A stretch of DNA of 64,000 bases from Acidobacteriaceae bacterium (lineage in GTDB: Bacteria > Acidobacteriota > Terriglobia > Terriglobales > Acidobacteriaceae). Of the stretch, positions 28,689-37,050 are shown in pieces. The DNA lies in assembly GCA_003134995.1 (NCBI GenBank), contig PLDC01000018.1, positions 1 to 64,000 of the forward strand, written 5' to 3'. The first letter of the stretch is position 1; each line of letters begins with the position of its first letter. The translations under genes were made by a program, and so were the position numbers. The notes under the pieces were generated by a model. That model saw only the letters and a list, made by a program, of their open reading frames with translations. It ran no database searches and had not been told where the DNA came from.

Positions 28689-29858
28689 ATGTTCTCGGAC
28701 CGCACCAACTGGAAGCTCACGCGCAATCGCCTCACCGAGGCGCTCGAACAAGTCAGGTCGACCGGCGCGCGCGTGCTAGATTTAACCATCTCGAATCCCA
28801 CCCGGGCCGGCCTGCACTACGATGACGCGCGCATTCTCCAAGCGCTCGCCTCACCGAAAGCCATGGATTACGATCCTCAGCCGAAAGGCTTGCTCAGCGC
28901 ACGTGAGGCAGCGGCAGCTTATTACCGGGAGCAGCACGGCGTTCGCAGCTTCGATCCGGAGCAGTTAGTGTTGACCACCAGCACGAGCGAAGGTTACTCG
29001 TTCGTATTCCGCTTGCTTTGCAATCCCGGAGACGAACTGCTGGTTCCGAAGCCCAGCTATCCGTTGTTCGAATTTCTCGCAGATTTGCAGGATGTCACGC
29101 TCGTGCCTTATCCACTGATCTACGATCATGGCTGGCAGATGGATTTTCCGTCGCTGCGGAAAGCAGTGACGGCGCGGACGCGTGGTGTGGTCGTGGTTCA
29201 TCCCAATAATCCCACGGGCTCGTTTGTGCACGCGCACGAGCGGCAATTGCTGAACCACTTTTGCCGCGAACACAGACTCGCTGTGATTGCCGACGAAGTG
29301 TTCCTCGACTACGGCCTCGATCAAACTGCGCCGTCAAGCTTTGCGTCGAATGAAGACGCGTTGACTTTCACGCTGAGTGGAGTTTCAAAAATCTCGGCCC
29401 TGCCGCAAATGAAGGTGGCATGGATCGCAACCAGTGGCCCGCCTGTGGAGGTTGAGCCGGCACTCGCGCGGTTAGAAGTAATCGCCGACACGTATCTTTC
29501 GATGAACGCGCCCATCCAATTCGCGACTCCGGCTCTCCTCGATCAGCGGAAAAGCATTCAGCAGCAATTACTAGATCGCGTCCTCGGCAATCTCGCCGAA
29601 CTCGACCGCCAGCTTGCGCTACAAAAGACTTGCGGGCGTTTGCATGTGGAAGGCGGGTGGTATGCGGTGGTGCGCGTCCCGGTCACGCAGACAGATGAGG
29701 AGTTGGCGGTTGATCTGCTGAGACGAGATTCTGTGCTGGTGCATCCCGGACACTTTTATGACTTTCCCAGCGACGGATATCTGATCTTGAGCTTGATCAC
29801 CACGGCGGATGATTTTAGTGAGGGAGTCAAACGCCTGCTGGGAACGGTCGGCTCATGA
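28689..29858 (+). CDS. Pyridoxal-phosphate aminotransferase, class I/II
   Basis: About 389 residues from ATG 28689 (an in-frame TTG at 28671 is less likely). Fold-type I aminotransferase features are LDLTISNPTRAGL near the N-terminus, YDPQPKGLLSAREA, TTSTSEGYSFVFR, VVVVHPNNPTGS, VIADEVFLDYGLD and the PLP lysine in SGVSKISALPQMKVAW (Lys234). The C-terminal GYLILSLIT replaces the classical Arg-containing motif, so the usual alpha-carboxylate Arg is not obvious. Substrate is unknown. The ATG of the next (thioredoxin-like) frame overlaps its stop by 4 bases. Confidence 0.85.
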   Translation: MFSDRTNWKLTRNRLTEALEQVRSTGARVLDLTISNPTRAGLHYDDARILQALASPKAMDYDPQPKGLLSAREAAAAYYREQHGVRSFDPEQLVLTTSTSEGYSFVFRLLCNPGDELLVPKPSYPLFEFLADLQDVTLVPYPLIYDHGWQMDFPSLRKAVTARTRGVVVVHPNNPTGSFVHAHERQLLNHFCREHRLAVIADEVFLDYGLDQTAPSSFASNEDALTFTLSGVSKISALPQMKVAWIATSGPPVEVEPALARLEVIADTYLSMNAPIQFATPALLDQRKSIQQQLLDRVLGNLAELDRQLALQKTCGRLHVEGGWYAVVRVPVTQTDEELAVDLLRRDSVLVHPGHFYDFPSDGYLILSLITTADDFSEGVKRLLGTVGS

Positions 29859-30232
29859 TTTCACTGTTGCGGCCGCGAAAAACAATTCGCTTTACTTCAA
29901 GAAAGAAGATGTTGGATGATCAACCAGTGAGGTCGTTTCTCTTCAGTTCAAGCCTGTTGCTTCTCTTTCTTCTGCCCGGCTGCTACAGCAGCTCGCGCCC
30001 CTCGCGCATTGGGACAATCGCGCCGGATTTCACGGTGCAAGATTCCGACCGCAAGGTCACACTGAGCCAGTTTCGCGGCAACATAGTCGTACTGAATTTC
30101 TGGGCCACCTAGTGTCCGCCGTGCGTGGAAGAACTTCCTTCCTTGATGTCCATGCAGACTCGCATGAAGGCAAAAGGCGTGATCGTACTGGGCGTCAGCA
30201 TCGATGTCGATTCCGACTTTTATCATCGCTTT
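29855..30232 (+). pseudogene. TlpA/ResA-type lipoprotein thioredoxin, nonsense-mutated and truncated
   Basis: The frame begins at 29855 or, more likely, the ATG at 29909, which starts a lipoprotein signal (SSLLLLFLLPGC). APDFTVQDSDRKVTLSQFRG and VVLNFWAT follow, typical of the AhpC/TSA-TlpA family. The next codon, expected to be Trp (FWATWCPPC), is TAG (30110-30112). The redox motif CPPC (30113-30124) and VEELPSLMSMQTRM...GVIVLGVSIDVDSDF follow in the same frame, so one G-to-A change explains the stop. Homology ends near 30232, where a histidine kinase fragment begins, so the C-terminal third is also missing. The protein as written cannot reduce disulfides because the Cys pair lies after the stop. 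Confidence 0.75.
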
Positions 30233-31544
30233 CTCTGGCTATCGCGTGCACTGCGAACTCTTCGATTTTCAGGAGGGCCTCATCGGAACGGCTCCGCAGC
30301 TCCGGCCCATCCCAACCCTGGTGTCTAGCTCAGACGGACGATTGTGGTTTTCAACCACCCAAGGCATCGTTCAGATCGATCCGAATCATCTCTTACGGAA
30401 CACGATTCCCCCTTCGGTTTCTATTCGAGAAGTTGATTCCGGAGGCGTAGTGTATGCCGCGCCAGGGGACGTGAACCTGCCACTGCGGACAAGCCGCGCA
30501 CACATTGAATACACCGCCCCAAATCTATCGGTGCCGGGACGAGTCCGTTTTCGATACCTGCTCGACGGGGTCGACAAGGACTGGCAAGATGCGGGAAGCC
30601 GCCGCGAAGCGTTTTACACGAACCTCCGCCCTCGCCGCTATCGTTTCCATGTAATCGCCTGCAACGAAGATGGTGTTTGGAGCGATGTAGGCGCTGTCGT
30701 AGATTTCAGCATCGCGCCCGCATGGTACCAGACGAATTGGTTTCGTCTCCTGTGCGCGGTTGCGGTGTTACTTGTCGTTTGGGTGATCTATCGATTGCGA
30801 GTGCGGCAAATTGCTAAAGCCATGAGCGCCCGCTTCGATGAGCGCTTGCATGAGCGGACTCGCATGGCGCGAGACCTTCATGACACGTTCCTGCAAACCA
30901 TTCAGGGCAGCAAGCTGGTTGCTGACGACGCGCTAGATCCGTCGACGGATCCAACCCGCATGCGTCGAGCCATGGAACAGTTATCGGTCTGGTTAGGACG
31001 TGCAACAGAGGAGGGTCGTGCAGCTCTGAACTCTTTGCGTACTTCAACCACAGAAAAAAACGACCTCGCTGCAGCTTTCCGGCGGGCGATGGAGGAGTCC
31101 CGTATACATACCTCCATGGAAGCCTCTCTGTCTGTGGTCGGTGAAGCGCGCGAGATGCACCCCATTGTTCGCGACGAGGTCTATCGCATCGGCTACGAGG
31201 CAATCCGCAACGCGTGCGTGCACTCGCAAGCCAGCCAAATGCGGGTCGAACTCACTTACGACCACGACCTCGCCTTGCGCGTAAGCGACAATGGCGTCGG
31301 CGTGGACCCTGCGGTTGCCGATCGGGGCAGGGAGGGACACTTCGGTCTGCAGGGAATGCGGGAGCGAGCCGCCCGCATCGTGGGCAAGCTTACGCTCGTA
31401 AGCTCTGCGTCCTCCGGGACTGAGATCAAGCTTGTTGTTCCCGGCAGCATCATCTACCGCGAGAGAACTTCCAACGGGCGGAAGTTATCTGCGAAAATCA
31501 AAGCGGTCCTTAAACAACTGGGTCTGACATCCACCCCCGACTGA
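30204..31544 (+). CDS. Sensor histidine kinase, N-terminally truncated (Y_Y_Y, HisKA_3)
   Basis: Homology begins near 30270 with a last beta-propeller repeat (SSSDGRLWFSTTQGIVQIDP). A Y_Y_Y domain follows (SRAHIEYTAPNLSVPGRVRF, RYLLDGVDKDWQDAGSRREA). Then come one membrane helix (about 180-197), a HisKA_3 dimerisation helix with the phosphoacceptor His in MARDLHDTFLQTIQGSKL, and a HATPase domain (YRIGYEAIRNACVHSQASQM, RVSDNGVGVDP, GHFGLQGMRERA). Full-length relatives carry a 14-blade propeller of some 700 residues before this point; here it is replaced by the tail of the thioredoxin gene. The upstream 20 codons are therefore not native and the gene has no proper start. No response-regulator gene follows. 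Likely a pseudogene. Confidence 0.72.
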   Translation: MSIPTFIIAFSGYRVHCELFDFQEGLIGTAPQLRPIPTLVSSSDGRLWFSTTQGIVQIDPNHLLRNTIPPSVSIREVDSGGVVYAAPGDVNLPLRTSRAHIEYTAPNLSVPGRVRFRYLLDGVDKDWQDAGSRREAFYTNLRPRRYRFHVIACNEDGVWSDVGAVVDFSIAPAWYQTNWFRLLCAVAVLLVVWVIYRLRVRQIAKAMSARFDERLHERTRMARDLHDTFLQTIQGSKLVADDALDPSTDPTRMRRAMEQLSVWLGRATEEGRAALNSLRTSTTEKNDLAAAFRRAMEESRIHTSMEASLSVVGEAREMHPIVRDEVYRIGYEAIRNACVHSQASQMRVELTYDHDLALRVSDNGVGVDPAVADRGREGHFGLQGMRERAARIVGKLTLVSSASSGTEIKLVVPGSIIYRERTSNGRKLSAKIKAVLKQLGLTSTPD

Positions 31545-31598
31545 ATCCGACTACTGAGACTTTCACAACAACCATCGTAGGCGCGAAGGCGCGACTAA

Positions 31599-31724
31599 CG
31601 GGCAAACCGGAAGTTATGCCCAAGGACTCATTCTTGACGACGATGGCCAGAAGTCGGCTTCTAGGAAGTCAGCCGTTTCACAGTCGCTGAGATTCCTCCC
31701 GAGTGACGGGCAAACCGGAAGTTA
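31599..31724. repeat. 18-bp direct repeat CGGGCAAACCGGAAGTTA
   Basis: CGGGCAAACCGGAAGTTA occurs at 31599-31616 and again at 31707-31724, 108 bases apart. Looser shared words flank both copies (AGTCGGCTT near 31652 and 31738). This suggests a decayed tandem duplication or an intergenic repeat family. Confidence 0.5.
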
Positions 31725-32062
31725 ATCCGGGCCAGGAGTCGGCTTGTGCGAAGTGGAGCTATAACGGCCGAGAAAGTGCGAGCAAGAAAGTCGAAAATTA
31801 TTAAAAATCTCCGCCTCTGATAATTCTTTCCCCCGGAGAAAGTTTCGATCTCGTGACTCCCGCTAGGCAAGCAGTCACACGCCAACCCAACCATGCCGAT
31901 TCAGAGCTTCGAAGTGGCCAATTTAAGCCACAGAATCGCCAAGGATTCGCCTTCGAACTCCTTTGGAAACCCCACCGGTTAGCAACGACTCCGCGGCTAG
32001 CAGGCAGTCGCAGAGAATTCTTGAAGCTCTTGATTCCGCGTAACTTACGCAAACGTCGGCTC

Positions 32063-32112
32063 TTACAGGTTTCAGACCTGTACCAAGGGTTCGAATCTTT
32101 TCCGCTCCGCCA
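32063..32112 (+). other. tRNA 3'-half-like sequence with TCA anticodon loop
   Basis: TACAGG-TTTCAGA-CCTGTA forms a 6-bp stem with a 7-base loop whose central triplet is TCA. It is followed by a T-arm-like AAGGG-TTCGAAT-CTTTT and CCGCTCC-G-CCA, which reads as an acceptor strand, discriminator G and CCA. No matching 5' half (GGAGCGG or D-arm) is found upstream and the variable loop is very short, so this is not a working tRNA as written. It could be a tRNA relic or an attachment-site scar. Confidence 0.35.
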
Positions 32113-32886
32113 CGCAGTCTGGACTTCGGAGAATTTCTTCCCTTAATCTCCGCAACATTCGCGAAAAATGCCCGTATTTCGCGATTTCTGCTCGACAAAC
32201 CGGACTGCAGAGACCGGACTGCTCGGCATCAAATACGGTCAGTATTCTGGCTTTTCTCCGGAAGGCACATTCGTAGTCCGGTTTCCAATAGTGGATTAGG
32301 CGAATGCAATGCGATCAGAAGCCGGGGATTCGGCCCTAGCGAGTTGACTTTTCCCAGCGCCTTGGAAACCGAGTTCGGCGCTATGTCATCGTCAGCCGAA
32401 CAGACCAAAACTTTGGACCGCCCTTGGCCCAGCCCCATCCTGGACGGCTATGGGGCTTTCGAGTGTAGCGAGGCGTATTTCTTGCTCCGTGGAGCGGATG
32501 CACGTCAGCGAAAAGAAAAGAACATAGAGCCGGGGGGCACATCAATCGCCGTCGCTCGTGACTGCCTCTACCGCCGGTTTGCTTTGCTTTCTCAGAACCC
32601 ACCCAGCAGAAATAGGTCGGTGAGCAGCGCTCGAGTGTGGACAGAAGCGTTCAGGTTGTCAATCAACCGGGAACTGATCGCGGGCTGAGCGAGTGTGATG
32701 AATGCCGTTGACTTCGGTGGGCAGCTTTTGCTGTACTAGTGTTGTTAACCACGGTGAAGGAGTTCACCGCCAACCGCTGTCCCAATTCTTAAGCCGGAAC
32801 AGCTGATGACTCCTGACAAGCGGATTGTTCTTGTCACGGAGTCATAGTGCCGGCAATGATCCGCAGAAATGGTCGAGGTTGCACCC

Positions 32887-34089
32887 ATGGAGAATGTGTG
32901 GGTACTGGCCGCTGTTTGGGTCGGCCTCGCCTTGATCGCGACGCTCGTTGCCATCTGGTTCCGGATTTCTACTGCCCTGAGTGAAATTGTCGTTGGCACT
33001 GTCGCCCAGTTGGTGATCGGTGCTCTTTTCGTGCACGCTGAACTCGGAGGGAAAACAAGTTGGATTAGCTTTCTAGCCGGCACGGGCGCAATCGTTCTTA
33101 CGTTTCTGGCAGGAGCCGAACTCGATCCCCAGATCTTCCGGACGAAATGGAAAGAAGCCACAGTTGTTGGACTCGTGGGCTTTTTCGGACCGTTCTTTGG
33201 GTGCACAGCAGTCGCCCACTACATCTTGCATTGGTCGGGACGATCGAGTTGGCTGGCGGGCGTTGCGCTTTCGACTACTTTCGTGGCAGTGGTCTATGCC
33301 GTGATGTTGGAACTGGGTTTTAACGTCACGGATTTCGGGAAGGCGGTACTGGCCGCCTGCTTCATCAACGATCTCGGAACCGTGATTGCGCTGGGGCTGA
33401 TCTTTTCGCCTTTCACGTTGAAGACGTTGGTCTTCATCGGAGTGAGCGTCGTGGTGTTCGCAGTTCTCCCCTTTCTCACACCCCGATTCTTCAAGAAGTA
33501 TGGAGGACGAGTCTCCGAGCTGGAGGCGAAGTACATACTGTTTCTACTATTCGCAATGGGGGGACTGGCGGTCTGGTCCGGCAGCGAAGCGGTCTTGCCA
33601 GCCTACATAATCGGCATGGTCCTGGCGGGAACCGTGGGAAAGGACCACAGTCTCATAAGGCGTCTTCGCACCCTGACCTTCGGATTGCTCACGCCGTTTT
33701 ACTTCATTCGGGCGGGGTCGTTTGTATCCGTGCCTGCTCTAATCGCGGCACCGCTCGTATTTACTGCGTTGTTCTTCGCCAAGATGCTGTCGAAAGTAAT
33801 TCCTCTGTACCCCACGGTGAAGGCCTTTAACTATCAGAAGGAAGAGGGACTGTACTTCACGCTGATGATGTCGACGGGCCTAACGTTCGGGACTATTTCC
33901 GCACTGTTCGGGCTGAATCACGGTGTCATCACCCAAGCGCAGTATTCATATTTGGTCGCCACCGTGATCGGGAGCGCCGTGATACCGACCGTGATCGCCA
34001 ACGCTTGGTTCATGCCGAGGCACTTGTTGGCCACTCAGGCAACGGAAAAGTCGGCGTTACCTCAACCTGTAAGCGAAAACGCAAACTAG
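32887..34089 (+). CDS. Cation:proton antiporter (CPA2/KefB-type)
   Basis: About 400 residues from ATG 32887 (GAGG 8 bases upstream); an ATG at 32869 is possible. The chain is almost entirely hydrophobic, with 11-12 predicted membrane helices, as in Na+/H+ exchanger-domain proteins: LAAVWVGLALIATLVAIWF, IVLTFLAGAELD, VALSTTFVAVVYAVMLELG, AACFINDLGTVIALGL. The acidic FINDLGT pair (Asn-Asp) is the expected ion-binding site. It lacks the C-terminal TrkA-N and RCK domains of full KefB. It would exchange Na+ or K+ for protons across the inner membrane. A frameshifted UspA gene begins 8 bases after its stop; antiporter-UspA pairs are common. Confidence 0.88.
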   Translation: MENVWVLAAVWVGLALIATLVAIWFRISTALSEIVVGTVAQLVIGALFVHAELGGKTSWISFLAGTGAIVLTFLAGAELDPQIFRTKWKEATVVGLVGFFGPFFGCTAVAHYILHWSGRSSWLAGVALSTTFVAVVYAVMLELGFNVTDFGKAVLAACFINDLGTVIALGLIFSPFTLKTLVFIGVSVVVFAVLPFLTPRFFKKYGGRVSELEAKYILFLLFAMGGLAVWSGSEAVLPAYIIGMVLAGTVGKDHSLIRRLRTLTFGLLTPFYFIRAGSFVSVPALIAAPLVFTALFFAKMLSKVIPLYPTVKAFNYQKEEGLYFTLMMSTGLTFGTISALFGLNHGVITQAQYSYLVATVIGSAVIPTVIANAWFMPRHLLATQATEKSALPQPVSENAN

Positions 34090-34097
34090 GAGGAAGC

Positions 34098-34531
34098 ATG
34101 ACGGGAAAACGACAGAACGCGTATTTTCGGAAGCTGCTGGTGGGCTACGACGGGTCTCCACAGTCGGAAAAAGCAGTGGATGTGGCCTTCTCGTTGGCCT
34201 GGATGCGACAGTACTGATCTTTGCGGTTGCACGGCCCCCGGAACCGTCGACTTCAGTCGAGTTAGAAGCCGTACTGGACAATGCGAAGGAACACTTTGAA
34301 GAAGGATTCAAGAAGCTCATGGAAAAAGCCGGCGGGCGCGACCTCCACGTGACGACCGACATGGCGGTGGGACACCCGGCAGAACAAATCATTCACCGGG
34401 CTGAGGTGGACGGTGTTGACCTCATCGTTTTGGGTCGCCGAGGACGATCCAGCATTTCCAGGATGATGTTAGGTTCGGTCTCCGAGCGAGCTTTGAGATA
34501 CGCGCACTGTCCAGTGATGGTAGTTCACTAG
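34098..34531 (+). pseudogene. Universal stress protein UspA, frameshifted
   Basis: The start ATG 34098 has a perfect GGAGG site. The first frame (YFRKLLVGYDGSPQSEKAVD) matches the UspA N-terminus and stops at 34217. The rest continues in another frame from about 34190: DATVLIFAVARPPEP, HVTTDMAVGHPAEQIIHRAE, then the ATP-binding signature LIVLGRRGRSSISRMMLGSV, SERALRYAHCPVMVVH to 34531. One base has been lost or gained near 34187-34203. Repaired, it would be an ordinary single-domain UspA of about 144 residues with the GxxG-9x-GS nucleotide motif, cotranscribed with the antiporter. Sequence error is as likely as mutation. Confidence 0.8.
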
Positions 34532-34587
34532 TTTGGGTGAGGGATATGTAGCCGCCAGCGAGCCTGGCGCATTGGTGTGAGATCAAC

Positions 34588-35325
34588 ATGATGCCGGAAT
34601 TTATTTTTGACCGTGAAGACGAAAGACAGGTCATTAGGCAGCGCCTCGCGAAGAGGCGCCCCTTTCTTATTCATGGACCCACTGGTGTTGGCAAGACCCT
34701 GCTGTTGCGCAGCTTGCTGCCGGAATTCCAATCGGTCCTTTACTGTGAAGATTCCGCCACCACACAGTTGGTGTTTCGCAGTCTAGCGAATAGCTTGCTG
34801 CGCCTCCATAGCCCACGCGCGCGGAGCGCCTTTCGGAACGAGGAGGCCATCAAGACGAAATCGGCAGTCTCCCTGAAAGGAATTGTGATGGACGCCTTAA
34901 AGAAGGGGCAATACGCGATTGTCTTGGACCACCTCGGACATCCTTCGCACTCCTTCGCGGCAGCTGTTCGCGAGATGATGGCCTGGGGATCGACGCCCGT
35001 GAGTGCGGTGGCCCGCTCAAGTCACATGGAGGACACCGGCTTTCTCCAGCCACTTTACTCGGACCGTTCCGAGAAATACGAAATCCGAAACTTTGAGAAG
35101 TCGGTGGCAGAGCAGTTCGCTCGCGAGGTGGTCAGGCGCACAAATCTCACGGCATCGAACATGAATGAGTTCCTCGACAAGATCCTGCAATTCAGCGAGG
35201 GAAACCCAGGAGCAATTGTGTCGCTGGTGGAGACGGCGAAGCACCCAAAATATCGTTCGGAACAGCACATAAAGATCAGCCCACTCTACATCGACTTTCG
35301 TATGAATTGGAGAGTCGCTGGATGA
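34588..35325 (+). CDS. AAA/ORC-type P-loop ATPase
   Basis: 245 residues with a start at 34588 or 34591. The P-loop is HGPTGVGKTLLLRSLL (residues 29-44); YAIVLDHLGHPS (about 109-120) is a Walker B-like strand, but with Asp-His instead of the usual Asp-Glu. VSAVARSSHMEDTGFL is a sensor-1-like segment, and the C-terminal FSEGNPGAIVSLVE resembles the helical lid of ORC/Cdc6 and STAND-like ATPases. It would bind and probably hydrolyse ATP. It lies between the antiporter-UspA pair and a dynamin-like gene on the same strand, which suggests but does not prove a shared stress or membrane role. Confidence 0.75.
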   Translation: MMPEFIFDREDERQVIRQRLAKRRPFLIHGPTGVGKTLLLRSLLPEFQSVLYCEDSATTQLVFRSLANSLLRLHSPRARSAFRNEEAIKTKSAVSLKGIVMDALKKGQYAIVLDHLGHPSHSFAAAVREMMAWGSTPVSAVARSSHMEDTGFLQPLYSDRSEKYEIRNFEKSVAEQFAREVVRRTNLTASNMNEFLDKILQFSEGNPGAIVSLVETAKHPKYRSEQHIKISPLYIDFRMNWRVAG

Positions 35326-35410
35326 TTGGCGACGCATGGCCCGCTGTTGACACAGGGCGGGCTTGGATCTCTGTAAGACGGAGTTCAGACACTACAGGTA
35401 ATGCGACGCG

Positions 35411-36692
35411 ATGCCCGAAGAGTCGGTAAATTCGCTCAATTCGAATCATGAGCGCCGTTTGAGCGTGACCTGTCGCTACGTCGATAAGCTGCTCGCCGAT
35501 ATGGAGAGCATATTGAGTGTTTCCTCGTCCAGGCTGGCGTTCCCGCAGTACATTCCCGATCTCACTTCTGCCCAGCGACGCGTGGTGGAGGGCCGCTGCG
35601 GTTGGGTTTGCGAAACGGCAACTCGAAAAACGACTTCAACGACATTCTATCGGCCCTTTCTTCGAGGTCAGCGCGGCGGAACAGATCGAACAGCGCGGAA
35701 CTGGTCGGGACTGGGAGAAGCTCATCGCTTCACTGAACCAGTTGGTCGAAGAATCAGGCCGGAGTCTGATCCAGAAAGCTTGCGAACGCGGACTTGAGCG
35801 TATCAGCGAACAACTCCTCGCCATTATTATGGAAGAAAAGGGGACTCTACGGCGACTGATCGAAGACTCTGAGAGACGTATTGCGGTTATGAAGCAGACG
35901 ATCGCCGATGCAGAGCGTTCGATGCGAGAGCTCGCGTACCTCTTCATGGCTGAGCAACAACATCTTTCGGACATGTTCGTCGATCGCCACAAGGCATTTC
36001 TCGCGCGTGCAGTGCCGCAGGCGAGCAAAGAGTTCGAGGTTGCGCTTCAGTCCATATCGGTCGGGCTAGGTCCATCGTATCGTCGGCACGCATTCCATGA
36101 GGCACAGGGAGTTGCGCGACGTCATATCGTGCCGTGGCTAAAACCCGAGCAGGAAGAAGCAGAGAAAGAATATGGTCGTATTGCCTTGCGGTTCGTAGAA
36201 CTGGCGAACGAGTTTCTCAAGAAACTCGCCGCCGCAGGCGTTCCCGAGCTTGGGCGAATGCCCAACGCCCTCAATTCTGAAAACGGATTTCGGGTTCGCT
36301 CAGAACTCACTTTCATGGACTTCGTTGAAGTTGCACAGCCTGCCTCACCGCTACGCTGGCTGGCTGACTTGGTCCTTCGTCTGGTTGGACTCCGGAGGAT
36401 CATTACGAGCGATGCCCGAGAATTCCTCAGACGACTGCTGGAAACCAACAGCACTCGTGTGCAGAGCGACATCCTTAATCGGGTTCAGGAAAGCAGAGGA
36501 AAGTTGGAAGCAGAGATTCGCAAACTGTTGCACGAGGTCACTCGCATCGCCGACCAGGCACTGGCGCGCGCAAAAAAGGTACGAGAGGAAGGCGATCCAG
36601 CAGTCCAATCTGTGTTACGGCAGCTCGACTGCCTTGAAGACGAAGTGCGTACATGGCGTGTTCACAACAACAGTGCTCTAGGAAACTCGTGA
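35411..36692 (+). pseudogene. Dynamin-like GTPase gene with the GTPase core deleted
   Basis: The N-terminal frame (ATG 35411) encodes HERRLSVTCRYVDKLLADME and FPQYIPDLTSAQRRVVE, which I recognise as the start of a bacterial dynamin-family protein. It then runs into unrelated text. A second frame, open from about 35580 to 36692, gives the C-terminal half: FFEVSAAEQIEQ (end of the G domain), long coiled-coil helices (ERGLERISEQLLAIIMEEKG, RSMRELAYLFMAEQQHLSDM), the amphipathic SPLRWLADLVLRLVGLRRII paddle-like segment and a last helix bundle. The P-loop, switch regions and DxxG motif are absent, so several hundred codons are missing at about 35585. The gene cannot make an active GTPase as written. 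A deletion in assembly would look the same. Confidence 0.65.
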
Positions 36693-37050
36693 GCATTTAG
36701 CCGCCGTCCTTTGGCTGTCCAGTTACGATAGCCGGCGCCAAAGCCTCGGTAATCAGGCCGAGGATTCTCTCCCATCATTTCTGGTCTGTTGGCTAATGCG
36801 CAGCAGATCCACGATTCGGACAGATTGTCGGCTATCCAGATTGGGAAACGTGGATCGGTAACGATAAGTCGGCTTGTGGGAAGTTGGCAGCGGAACTGAG
36901 CGCAAAGCTGGCAAGAACAATCATTCGAGCGATGTGAAACATTTTGGAAACCATGATGCTCTCTTCCTCCCTTTTTCTTGCTTGCGTTCGTCTATCTAGC
37001 CCGGAATTTCCTTTTTGGCCCCGCCGGGGAATCCTCGTTTGGTTTACCGG
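36693..37050. other. Intergenic stretch, nothing recognised
   Basis: About 350 bases between convergent genes (dynamin-like relic and exported lipoprotein). No frame with a ribosome site, no hairpin plus T-run and no repeat is evident. Confidence 0.35.

Larger units (their letters stand above)
31545..32868. other. Gene-free region with repeats and a tRNA-like relic
   Basis: About 1.3 kb without a credible gene. It contains an 18-bp direct repeat (31599-31616 and 31707-31724), a GCGCGAAGGCGCG palindrome near 31580 and a tRNA 3'-half-like sequence (32063-32112). The open frames on both strands lack ribosome sites and domains. The mixed content suggests a site of repeated insertion and loss. 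Confidence 0.45.

Noticed and set aside
32063-32112. Functional tRNA-Sec
   Set aside because: The 5' half and long variable arm are absent; wobble-rich T-stem suggests decay.
34641-34670. GCGCCTC/GAGGCGC hairpin as a terminator
   Set aside because: It lies inside the AAA ATPase coding sequence, just before its P-loop.
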